From Tenrec ecaudatus (Eukaryota > Chordata > Mammalia > Afrosoricida > Tenrecidae): 64,000 bases of DNA. Positions 1 through 12,152 of this stretch are shown piece after piece. The stretch lies in the NCBI RefSeq assembly GCF_050624435.1, contig NW_027459171.1, positions 35,160 through 99,159 on the forward strand, read 5' to 3'. The notes below the pieces were generated by a model. It saw only the letters and a program-made list of their open reading frames with translations. It was not told where the DNA came from and made no database searches. Within the stretch, counting starts at the first letter, position 1. Every line of letters starts with the position of its first letter. Position numbers and translations under genes: made by a program.

Positions 1-2471
1 GGTCTAATTGTATTCTCCTAACCTTAAACTTAACCCTAAACTAAGGCTCAACCTAAAGCAAGCCCTAACTATAACCGTATGTCTACCCTAAGGCTAACCC
101 TAATCCTAACACCAAATCAGATGTGAACATGCAGCTCCCCCTACAACTAACCTTACTCCTAACCGTCATTCTTCGCCTGAACCTAACTTAACTCTATCCC
201 TCACCTTCAATCGATACCTCAATTTCACCGTTAATGTAAACCAATCCCTTAAACTAGACAGAGAACTTAACTTTATCTTAATGAAAACAGATGTAACACA
301 CAAACCGTAAGCATGACCCCAACTCAACCTCGCACACTGTCTAACCCTCACACAAATATTAACCCCAACCCATATCTAAACAGTCAAGTTTACCATAAAC
401 CTAAATGAGACAATAGGTTCGCTCATCCTTAAGCACTAAACCCTACTCTTACCTTCCACCTCACACTCACCCTACATTTGATCCTCAGACTTACCATAAC
501 CGGAATCCTCACACAGCCGTAACTCTAACGTGAACTCTAACTCTTTCCCTAAACATGCCCAAATGCCTGTACCTATGCCCGTCTAAAGTTAAACCTAAAC
601 GAAATCTTCTGTGCCACCATTTTGCAGCAGTTTAAAGAAGTACACTGGGAAAGATTTTTCTGCAAGGAAGAAACTGCAGGCGGCGTGCCTGAACTGAGAA
701 TATCATGCTGCACGAGCTCTTTGGCCTCAGATGCTAGAAGTGCCATGAGTGGGAAATATAAAGAAACGGGACTTTACTTTCTCCGTGATCATCAACCTTT
801 GTGGATTCTCTTTGTTCTAGACGCCTGAAATAAAGACAGTTGTCCTGAGTCACCTAAACCTCCACCGAGTGAGGCGCGGGAACTTGCCGGTATCAGAGAA
901 TTCCCAAGAAGGCTGAACGTCCACAATTAAATGGTCATTGCCCAGAAAGAAGTGCCAGCCGGATCAGCCTGGGAAACAAGCTTCCATTAGACAATGAAGA
1001 TGTGAGAATCTGGTACGGCTACAGTTCATGGTTTCCATAGATCCATGCAATTCCGTGTTGAATTTCAGTCCGAAAATGAAACCGCTGGAGCCTCTGTTCA
1101 GCAGGCCCTGGTGTAGCTCCCAGAGGCACAATGGTGCTCCTCTAGAATTTGGACGAAAAACGTTTTCACCGGAATAAGCAACCTTGATCAAGCCAGGTGG
1201 GTCTTGGAAAAACGAAATTGCTGCGTGTGCCTGCAATACTGACAAGCACTCACCTGTGTCACTCTATGGCGCAATCAGCACAGGAATCTGCATCGATTGA
1301 GCCAAGACAAAGGAAAGTTCAGGGAGGCAGCACCCGTGTAGAAAAGCATTTGTTCTTCAAAGAGGAGGCCAATATTGTGAAATGACATACCCATGGCAAA
1401 TAGTTTTCATCGGCAGTTTCATGGAGCAATATTGCGGGGAGAGAAAAGGCACCACCTGAGAGAGGCACGCTCAAAAAAACTACGTAGGGCAGGATACGGG
1501 TCGCCCCCAGGCACTAGGGGTGTCGGGCCTCAACATTGTAAGCAGAGTTCACTGAAGTCCCTGAGTGAAGTTTTCTCCGGTGTCCTTCCTCTACGTTCCT
1601 AAAATTTACTCTGCGGTTTCTGATGACTCTGGGTTACGAACGGCCACCATTCACCGTTCTCCTTACACTCGTGCGTCTCCATCGACCTTAAAGGAAAGGG
1701 AGGACACGCAGATGCTGGCAGCTAAATTCAGCAGAGTTAGTGTCAACACAAAAGAGACAGCTCTGTGGGCACCCGTCGTCCATGGTAAAACATTTCCTAA
1801 CGAATAAGAAATCTTCCCATCGCAATGACAATATGAGAGAATTGCCACCGGTGGATTTGCCGATGTGCCTATAAACATCTTCTTCAGGTCATGAAGTAGT
1901 GAAGCACGGGAACCCAGGCGCTTCACCCTTTTTCCTAGACCAGTGAAACTTAAAGAGCCACTATTGACCTGTGAGACATGACGTTGCTGGAAGCATCAGT
2001 GTACAGAGGCATGGGAACCTCAAAGGAGTTTCTTCCGTGTGAAAATAAACAACCAGGCTGAACTTCATGGCAGGGTTCCAGATTCCCAGGAATTCCACGG
2101 GCTGTATTGCTCAGAGATAGAACCTACTGCTTGGGGCACACTTAATCTGAAAAGCTTGCTGGACTCACGGCTTTCCCAAAGACCCAAGATTCTCAAAGAG
2201 CGAGCGTAAGTTTGACGGAAATACAAACTGCCGGTGGCGCCTTTTGACCTAGAAACCGGCAAGAAGCAAGATTTCCCTTAAACCATGAATCTCAGAAACA
2301 TTGTGACAGTGAAGGAAAACCAGTGAGAGCAGATGTACTTCCAATAATCCAACACTTAAATTAGACCTCATACCTAAATCCTATCCTAAAAACAACCCTA
2401 ATCCTAACCCTAAACTAGGTGAAAAGCTAACCCTACGTGTAAACCTAAACAGAGATGTAACCCTAAGACTA
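1..2471 (+). repeat. Macrosatellite unit U1 (mosaic)
   Basis: U1 is 2471 bp and carries the 90-bp segment at 1691-1780. Its first ~690 bp read as identical to U4 (7321-8013). From about 620 onward it reads almost as a copy of U2, apart from one extra A near 2045. The two affinities overlap at about 620-690, consistent with one exchange breakpoint there. Confidence 0.93.
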
Positions 2472-3085
2472 GGTCTAACTGTATTCTCCTAACCTTAAAC
2501 TTAACCCTAACCTAAGGCTCACCCTAAAGCAAGCCCTAACCATAACCGTATGTCTACCCTAAGGCTAACCCTAATCCTAACCCCAAATCGGATGTGAACA
2601 TGCAGCTCCCACTACAACTAACCTTACTCCTAACCGTCATTCTTCGCCTGAACCTAACTTAACTCTATCCCTCACCTTCAATCGATACCTCAATTTCACC
2701 GTTAATGTAAACCAATCCCTTAAACTAGAGAGAGAGCTTAACTTAACCTTAATGAAAACGGATGTAACACACAAACCGTAAGCCTGACCCCAAATCAAAC
2801 TCGCACACTGTCTAACCCTCACACAAATATTAACCCCAACCCATATCTAAACAGTCAAGTTTACCATAAGCCTAAATGAGACAATAGGTTCGCTCATCCT
2901 TAAGCACTAAACCCTACTCTTACCTTCCACCTCACACTCACCCTACATTTGATCCTCAGACTTACCATAACCCGAATCCTCACACAGCCGTAACTCTAAC
3001 GTGAACTCTAACTCTGTCCCTAAACATGCCCAAATGCCTGTACCTATGCCCGTCTAAAGTTACACCTAAACCGAAATCTTCTGTG
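2343..3085 (+). repeat. Representative degenerate telomere-like (CCCTAA) block
   Basis: The block is built of imperfect hexamers and near-hexamers such as ccctaa, cctaacc, taaccct, taaact and ctaaaccta, with only two or three exact consecutive telomere hexamers at a time. It is strongly strand-asymmetric, C- and A-rich with few G on +. The same block surrounds every unit start in the array. In the inverted part it appears as TTAGGG-type sequence at about 45425-46150 and 47895-48620. It looks like an old interstitial telomeric tract that has diverged and been amplified as part of the unit, not a functional telomere. Confidence 0.85.
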
Positions 3086-4942
3086 CCACCATTTTGCAGC
3101 AGTTTAAAGAAGTACACTGGGAAAGATTTTTCTGCAAGGAAGAAACTGCAGGCGGCGTGCCTGAACTGAGAATATCATGCTGCACGAGCTCTTTGGCCTC
3201 AGATGCTAGAAGTGCCATGAGTGGGAAATATAAAGAAACGGGACTTTACTTTCTCCGTGATCATCAACCTTTGTGGATTCTCTTTGTTCTAGACGCCTGA
3301 AATAAAGACAGTTGTCCTGAGTCACCTAAACCTCCACCGAGTGAGGCGCGGGAACTTGCCGGTATCAGAGAATTCCCAAGAAGGCTGAACGTCCACAATT
3401 AAATGGTCATTGCCCAGAAAGAAGTGCCAGCCGGATCAGCCTGGGAAACAAGCTTCCATTAGACAATGAAGATGTGAGAATCTGGTACGGCTACAGTTCA
3501 TGGTTTCCATAGATCCATGCAATTCCGTGTTGAATTTCAGTCCGAAAATGAAACCGCTGGAGCCTCTGTTCAGCAGGCCCTGGTGTAGCTCCCAGAGGCA
3601 CAATGGTGCTCCTCTAGAATTTGGACGAAAAACGTTTTCACCGGAATAAGCAACCTTGATCAAGCCAGGTGGGTCTTGGAAAAACGAAATTGCTGCGTGT
3701 GCCTGCAATACTGACAAGCACTCACCTGTGTCACTCTATGGCGCAATCAGCACAGGAATCTGCATCGATTGAGCCAAGACAAAGGAAAGTTCAGGGAGGC
3801 AGCACCCGTGTAGAAAAGCATTTGTTCTTCAAAGAGGAGGCCAATATTGTGAAATGACATACCCATGGCAAATAGTTTTCATCGGCAGTTTCATGGAGCA
3901 ATATTGCGGGGAGAGAAAAGGCACCACCTGAGAGAGGCACGCTCAAAAAAACTACGTAGGGCAGGATACGGGTCGCCCCCAGGCACTAGGGGTGTCGGGC
4001 CTCAACATTGTAAGCAGAGTTCACTGAAGTCCCTGAGTGAAGTTTTCTCCGGTGTCCTTCCTCTACGTTCCTAAAATTTACTCTGCGGTTTCTGATGACT
4101 CTGGGTTACGAACGGCCACCATTCACCGTTCTCCTTACACTCGTGCGTCTCCATCGACCTTAAAGGAAAGGGAGGACACGCAGATGCTGGCAGCTAAATT
4201 CAGCAGAGTTAGTGTCAACACAAAAGAGACAGCTCTGTGGGCACCCGTCGTCCATGGTAAAACATTTCCTAACGAATAAGAAATCTTCCCATCGCAATGA
4301 CAATATGAGAGAATTGCCACCGGTGGATTTGCCGATGTGCCTATAAACATCTTCTTCAGGTCATGAAGTAGTGAAGCACGGGAACCCAGGCGCTTCACCC
4401 TTTTTCCTAGACCAGTGAAACTTAAAGAGCCACTATTGACCTGTGAGACATGACGTTGCTGGAAGCATCAGTGTACAGAGGCATGGGAACCTCAAAGGAG
4501 TTTCTTCCGTGTGAAAATAACAACCAGGCTGAACTTCATGGCAGGGTTCCAGATTCCCAGGAATTCCACGGGCTGTATTGCTCAGAGATAGAACCTACTG
4601 CTTGGGGCACACTTAATCTGAAAAGCTTGCTGGACTCACGGCTTTCCCAAAGACCCAAGATTCTCAAAGAGCGAGCGTAAGTTTGACGGAAATACAAACT
4701 GCCGGTGGCGCCTTTTGACCTAGAAACCGGCAAGAAGCAAGATTTCCCTTAAACCATGAATCTCAGAAACATTGTGACAGTGAAGGAAAACCAGTGAGAG
4801 CAGATGTACTTCCAATAATCCAACACTTAAATTAGACCTCATACCTAAATCCTATCCTAAAAACAACCCTAATCCTAACCCTAAACTAGGTGAAAAGCTA
4901 ACCCTACGTGTAAACCTAAACAGAGATGTAACCCTAAGACTA
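2472..4942 (+). repeat. Macrosatellite unit U2
   Basis: U2 is 2471 bp and retains the 90-bp segment. Its 5' part (to about 3297) reads as identical to U3, and its 3' part as nearly identical to U1. Confidence 0.93.
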
Positions 4943-7320
4943 GGTCTAACTGTATTCTCCTAACCTTAAACTTAACCCTAACCTAAGGCTCACCCTAAAG
5001 CAAGCCCTAACCATAACCGTATGTCTACCCTAAGGCTAACCCTAATCCTAACCCCAAATCGGATGTGAACATGCAGCTCCCACTACAACTAACCTTACTC
5101 CTAACCGTCATTCTTCGCCTGAACCTAACTTAACTCTATCCCTCACCTTCAATCGATACCTCAATTTCACCGTTAATGTAAACCAATCCCTTAAACTAGA
5201 GAGAGAGCTTAACTTAACCTTAATGAAAACGGATGTAACACACAAACCGTAAGCCTGACCCCAAATCAAACTCGCACACTGTCTAACCCTCACACAAATA
5301 TTAACCCCAACCCATATCTAAACAGTCAAGTTTACCATAAGCCTAAATGAGACAATAGGTTCGCTCATCCTTAAGCACTAAACCCTACTCTTACCTTCCA
5401 CCTCACACTCACCCTACATTTGATCCTCAGACTTACCATAACCCGAATCCTCACACAGCCGTAACTCTAACGTGAACTCTAACTCTGTCCCTAAACATGC
5501 CCAAATGCCTGTACCTATGCCCGTCTAAAGTTACACCTAAACCGAAATCTTCTGTGCCACCATTTTGCAGCAGTTTAAAGAAGTACACTGGGAAAGATTT
5601 TTCTGCAAGGAAGAAACTGCAGGCGGCGTGCCTGAACTGAGAATATCATGCTGCACGAGCTCTTTGGCCTCAGATGCTAGAAGTGCCATGAGTGGGAAAT
5701 ATAAAGAAACGGGACTTTACTTTCTCCGTGATCATCAACCTTTGTGGATTCTCTTTGTTCTAGACGCCAGAAATAAAGACAGTTGTCCTGAGTCACCTAA
5801 ACCTCCACCGAGTGAGGCGCGGGAACTTGCCGGTATCAGAGAATTCTCAAGAAGGCTGAACGTCCACAATTAAATGGTTATTGCCCAGAAAGAAGCGCCA
5901 GCCAGATCAGCCTGGGAAACAAGCTTCCATTAGACAATGAAGATGTGAGAATCTGGTACGGCCACAGTTCACGTTTTCCATAGATCCATGCAATTCCGTG
6001 TTGAATTTCAGTCCGAAAATGAAACCGCTGGAGCCTCTGTTCAGCAGGCCCTGGTGTAGCTCCCAGAGGCACAATGGTGCACCTCTAGAATTTGGACGAA
6101 AAACGTTTTCACGGGAATAAGCAACCTTGATCAAGCCAGGTGGGTCTTGGAAAAACGAAATTGCTGCGTGTGCCGGGAAAACTGACAAGCACTCACCTGT
6201 GTCACTCTATGGCGCATTCAGCACAGGAATCTGCATCGATTGAGCCAAGACAAAGGAAAGTTCAGGGAGGCAGCACCCGTGTAGAAAAGCATTTGTTCTT
6301 CAAAGAGGAGGCCAATATTGTGAAACGACATACCCATGGCAAATAGTTTTCATCGGCAGTTTCATGGAGCAATATTGCGGGGAGAGAAAAGGCACCACCT
6401 GAGGGAGGCACGCTCAAAAAAACTACGTAGGGCAGGAGAGGGGTCGCCCCCAGGCACTAGGGGTGTCGGGCCTCAACATTGTAAGCAGAGTTCACTGAAG
6501 TCCCTGAGTGAAGTTTTCTCCGGTGTCCTTCATCTACGTTCCTAAAATTTACTCTGCGGTTTCTGATGACTCTGGGTTACGAACGGCCACCATTCACCGT
6601 TCTCCTTACACTCGTGCGTCTCCATCGACCTTACATGGTAAAACATTTCCTAACGAATAAGAAATCTTCCCATCGCAATGACAATATGAGAGAATTGCCA
6701 CCGGTGGATTTGCCGATGTGCCTATAAACAACTTCAGTACATGAAGTAGTGAAGCAAGGGGACCCAGGCGCTTCACCCTTTTTCCTAGACCAGTGAAACT
6801 TAAAGAGCCACTATTGACCTGTGAAACATGACGTTGCTGGAAGCATCAGTGTACAGAGGCATGGGAACCTCAAAGGAGTTTCTTCCGTGTGAAAATAACA
6901 ACCAGGCTGAACTTCATGGCAGGGTTCCAGATTCCCAGGAATTCCACGGGCTGTATTGCTCAGAGATAGAACCTACTGCTTGGGGCACACTTAATCTGAA
7001 AAGCTTGCTGGACTCACGGCTTTCCCAAAGACCCAAGATTCTCAAAGAGCGAGCATAAGTTTGACGGAAAAACAAACTGCCGGTGGCGCCTTTTGATCTT
7101 GAAACCGGCAAGAAGCAAGATTTCCCTTAAACCATGAATCTCAGAAACATTGTGACAGTGAAGGAAAACCAGTGAGAGCAGATGTACTTCCAATAATCCA
7201 ACACTTAAATTAGACCTCATACCTAAATCCTATCCTAAAAACAACCCTAATCCTAACCCTAAACAAGGTGAAAAGCTAACCCTAGGTGTAAACCTAAACA
7301 GAGATGTAACCCTAAGCCTA
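4943..7320 (+). repeat. Macrosatellite unit U3 (90-bp deletion)
   Basis: U3 is 2378 bp. It lacks the 90-bp segment, with the deletion junction at 6633/6634. It carries CCTGA to CCAGA near 5768, which opens a longer but unsupported reading frame. Confidence 0.93.
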
Positions 7321-9788
7321 GGTCTAATTGTATTCTCCTAACCTTAAACTTAACCCTAAACTAAGGCTCAACCTAAAGCAAGCCCTAACTATAACCGTAT
7401 GTCTACCCTAAGGCTAACCCTAATCCTAACACCAAATCAGATGTGAACATGCAGCTCCCCCTACAACTAACCTTACTCCTAACCGTCATTCTTCGCCTGA
7501 ACCTAACTTAACTCTATCCCTCACCTTCAATCGATACCTCAATTTCACCGTTAATGTAAACCAATCCCTTAAACTAGACAGAGAACTTAACTTTATCTTA
7601 ATGAAAACAGATGTAACACACAAACCGTAAGCATGACCCCAACTCAACCTCGCACACTGTCTAACCCTCACACAAATATTAACCCCAACCCATATCTAAA
7701 CAGTCAAGTTTACCATAAACCTAAATGAGACAATAGGTTCGCTCATCCTTAAGCACTAAACCCTACTCTTACCTTCCACCTCACACTCACCCTACATTTG
7801 ATCCTCAGACTTACCATAACCGGAATCCTCACACAGCCGTAACTCTAACGTGAACTCTAACTCTTTCCCTAAACATGCCCAAATGCCTGTACCTATGCCC
7901 GTCTAAAGTTAAACCTAAACGAAATCTTCTGTGCCACCATTTTGCAGCAGTTTAAAGAAGTACACTGGGAAAGATTTTTCTGCAAGGAAGAAACTGCAGG
8001 CGGCGTGCCTGAATTGAGAATATCATGCTGCACGAGCTCTTTGGCCTCAGATGCTAGAAGGCCATGAGTGGGAAGTATAAAGAAACGGGACTTTACTTTC
8101 TCCATGATCATCAACCTTTGTGGATTCTCTTTGTTCTAGACGCCTGAAATAAAGACAGTTGTCCTGAGTCACCTAAACCTCCACCGAGTGAGGCCTGGGA
8201 ACTTGCCGGTAAAAGAGAATTCCGAAGAAGGCTGAACGTCCACAATTAAATGTTAATTGCCCAGAAAGAAGCCCCAGCCGGATCAACCATGGAAAACAAG
8301 CTTCCATTAGACAATGAAGATGTGAGAATCTTGCACGGCTACAGTTCACGGTTTCCATAGATCCATGCAATTCCGTGTTGAATTTCAGTCCGAAAATGAA
8401 ACCGCTGGAGCCTCTGTTCAGCAGGCCCTGGTTAGCTCCCAGAGGCACAATGGTGCTCCTCTAGAATTTGGACGAAAAATGTTTTCACGGGAATAAGCTA
8501 CCTTGATCAAGCCAGGTGGGTCTTGGAAAAACGAAATTGCTGCGTGTGCCTGGAATGCTGACAAGCACACACCTGTGTCACTCTATGGCGCATTCAGCAC
8601 AGGAATCTGCATTGATTGAGCCAAGACAAAGGAAAGTTCAGGGAGGCAGCACCCGTGCAGAAAAGCATTTGTTCTTCAAAGAGGAGGCCAATTTTGTGAA
8701 ACGACATACCCATGGCAAATAGTTTTCATCGGCAGAGTTTCATGGAGCAATATTGCGGGGAGAGAAAAGGCACCACCTGAGAGAGGCACGCTCAAAAAAA
8801 CTACGTAGGGCAGGAGACGGGTCGCCCCCAGGCACTAGGGGTGTCGGGCCTCAACATTGTAAGCAGATTTCACTGAAGTCCCTGAGTGAAGTTTTCTCCA
8901 GTATCCTACGTCTACGTTCCTAAAATTTACTCTGCGGTTTCTGATGACTCTGGGTTATGAACGGCCACCATTCACCGTTCTCCTTACACTCGTGCGTCTC
9001 CATCGACCTTAAAGGAAAGGGAGGTCACGCAGATGCTGGCAGCTAAATTCAGCAGAGTTTGTCTCAACACAAAAGAGACAGCTCTGTGGGGACCCGTCTT
9101 CCATGGTAAAACATTTCCTACGGAATAAGAAATCTTCCCATCGCAATGACAATATGAGAGAATTGCCACTGGTGGATTTGCCGATGTGCCTACAAACATC
9201 TTCAGGCCATGAAGTAGTGAAGCACGGGAACCCAGGCGCTTCACCCTTTTTCCTAGACCAGTGAAACTTAAAGAGCCACTATTGACCCGTGAGACATGAC
9301 GTTGCTGGAAGCATCAGTGTACAGAGGCATGGGAACCTCAAAGGAGTTTCTTCCGTGTGAAAATAACAACCAGGCTGAACTTCATGGCAGGTTTCCAGAT
9401 TCCCAGGAATTCCACGGGCTGTATTGCTCAGAGATAGAACCTACTGCTTGGGGCACACTTAATCTGAAAAGCTTGCTGGACTCACGGCTTTCCCAAAGAC
9501 CCAAGATTCTCAAAGAGCGAGCGTAAGTTTGACGGAAATACAAACTGCCGGTGGCGCCTTTTGACCTAGAAACCGGCAAGAAGCAAGATTTCCCTTAAAC
9601 CATGAATCTCAGAAACATTGTGACAGTGAAGGAAAACCAGTGAGAGCAGATGTACTTCCAATAATCCAACACTTATATTAGACCTCATACCTAAATCCTA
9701 TCCTAAAAACAACCCTAATCCTAACCCTAAACAAGGTGAAAAGCTAACCCTAGGTGTAAACTTAAACAGAGATGTAACCCTAAGACTA
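7321..9788 (+). repeat. Macrosatellite unit U4 (outer-type 3' half)
   Basis: U4 is 2468 bp and retains the 90-bp segment. It has an extra GAG in ggcagagtttcatgg (about 8733), shared with U18 and the inverted unit I2 but not with the core units. Its 3' half is therefore related to the array-edge lineage although it sits among core-like units. Confidence 0.92.
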
Positions 9789-12152
9789 GGTCTAACTGTA
9801 TTCTCCTAACCTTAAACTTAACCCTAATCTAAGGCTCACCCTAAAGCAAGCCCTAACCATAACCGTATGTCTACCCTAATCCTAACCCCAAATCTGATGT
9901 GAACATGCAGCTCCCCCTACAACTATCCTTACTCCTAACCGTCATTCTTCGCCTGAATCTAACTTAACTCTATCCCTCACCTTCAATCGATACCTCAATT
10001 TCACCGTTAATGTAAACGAATCCCTTAAACTAGAAAGAGAGCTAAACTTAACCTTAATGAAAACGGATGTAACACACAAACCGTAAGCCTGACCCCAACT
10101 CAACCTCGCACACTGTCTAACCCTCACACAAATATTAACCCCAACCCATATCTAAACAGTCAAGTTTACCATAAGCCTAAATGAGACAATAGGTTCGCTC
10201 ATCCTTAAGCACTAAACCCTACTCTTACCTTCCACCTCACACTCACCCTACATTTGATCCTCAGACTTACCATAACCTGAATCCTCACACAGCCGTAACT
10301 CTAACGTGAACTCTAACTCTTTCCCTAAACATGCCCAAATGCCTGTACCTATGCCCGTCTAAAGTTAAACCTAAACCGAAATCTTCTGTGCCACCATTTT
10401 GCAGCAGTTTAAAGAAGTACACTGGGAAAGATTTTTCTGCAAGGAAGAAACTGCAGGCGGCGTGCCTGAACTGAGAATATCATGCTGCACGAGCTCTTAG
10501 GCCTCAGATGCTAGAAGTGCCATGAGTGGGCACTATAAAGAAACGGGTCTTTACTTTCTCCATGATCATCAACCTTTGTGGATTCTCTTTGTTCTAGACG
10601 CCTGAAATAAAGACAGTTGTCCTGAGTCACCTAAACCTCCACCGAGTGAGGCGCGGGAACTTGCCGGTATCAGAGAATTCCCAAGAAGGCTGAACGTCCA
10701 CAATTAAATGGTCATTGCCCAGAAAGAAGCGCCAGCCGGATCAGCCTGGGAAACAAGCTTCCATTAGACAATGAAGATGTGAGAATCTGGTACGGCCACA
10801 GTTCACGGTTTCCATAGATCCATGCAATTCCGTGTTGAATTTCAGTCCGAAAATGAAACCGCTGGAGCCTCTGTTCAGCAGGCCCTGGTGTAGCTCCCAG
10901 AGGCACAATGGTGCTCCTCTAGAATTTGGACGAAAAACGTTTTCACGGGAATAAGCAACAATGATCAAGCCAGTGGGTCTTGGAAAAACGAAATTGCTGC
11001 GTGTGCCTGGAATACTGACAAGCACTCACCTGTGTCACTCTATGGCGCATTCAGCACAGGAATCTGCATCGATTGAGCCAAGACAAAGAAAGTTCAGAGA
11101 GGCAGCACCCATGTAGAAAAGCATTTGTTCTTCAAAGAGGAGGCCAATATTGTGAAACGACATACCCATGGCAAATAGTTTTCATCGGCAGTTTCATGGA
11201 GCAATATTGCGGGGAGAGAAAAGGCACCACCTGAGGGAGGCACGCTCAAAAAAACTACGTAGGGCAGGAGACGGGTCGCCCCCAGGCACTAGGGGTGTCG
11301 GGCCTCAACATTGTAAGCAGAGTTCACTGAAGTCCCTGAGTGAAGTTTTCTCCGGTGTCTTTCGTCTACGTTCCTAAAATTTACTCTGCGGTTTCTGATG
11401 ACGCTGGGTTACGAACGGCCACCATTCACCGTTCTCCTTACACTCGTGCGTCTCCATCGACCTTACATGGTAAAACATTTCCTAACGAATAAGAAATCTT
11501 CCCATCGCAATGACAATATGAGAGAATTGCCACCGGTGGATTTGCCGATGTGCCTATAAACATCTTCAGGCCATGAAGTAGTGAAGCACGGGAACCCAGG
11601 CGCTTCACCCTTTTTCCTAGACCAGTGAAACTTAAAGAGCCACTATTGACCTGTGAAACATGACGTTGCTGGAAGCATCAGTGTACAGAGGCATGGGAAC
11701 CTCAAAGGAGTTTCTTCCGTGTGAAAATAACAACCAGGCTGAACTTCATGGCAGGGTTCCAGATTCCCAGGAATTCCACGGGCTGTATTGCTCAGAGATA
11801 GAACCTACTGCTTGGGGCACACTTAATCTGAAAAGCTTGCTGGACTCACGGCTTTCCCAAACACCCAAGATTCTCAAAGAGCGAGCGTAAGTTTGACGGA
11901 AATACAAACTGCCGGTGGCGCCTTTTGACCTAGAAACCGGCAAGAAGCAAGATTTCCCTTAAACCATGAATCTCAGAAACATTGCGACAGTGAAGGAAAA
12001 CCAGTGAGAGCAGATGTACTTCCAATAATCCAACACTTAAATTAGACCTCATACCTAAATCCTATCCTAAAAACAACCCTAATCCTAACCCTAAACTAGG
12101 TGAAAAGCTAACCCTACGTGTAAACCTAAACAGAGATGTAACCCTAAGACTA
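9789..12152 (+). repeat. Macrosatellite unit U5 (type B)
   Basis: U5 is 2364 bp. Type B is marked by a 12-bp deletion in the telomere-like block (ctaccctaatcc near 9870), gctcttaggcc near 10493, and gaaagttcagagagg near 11087. It lacks the 90-bp segment. Confidence 0.93.
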
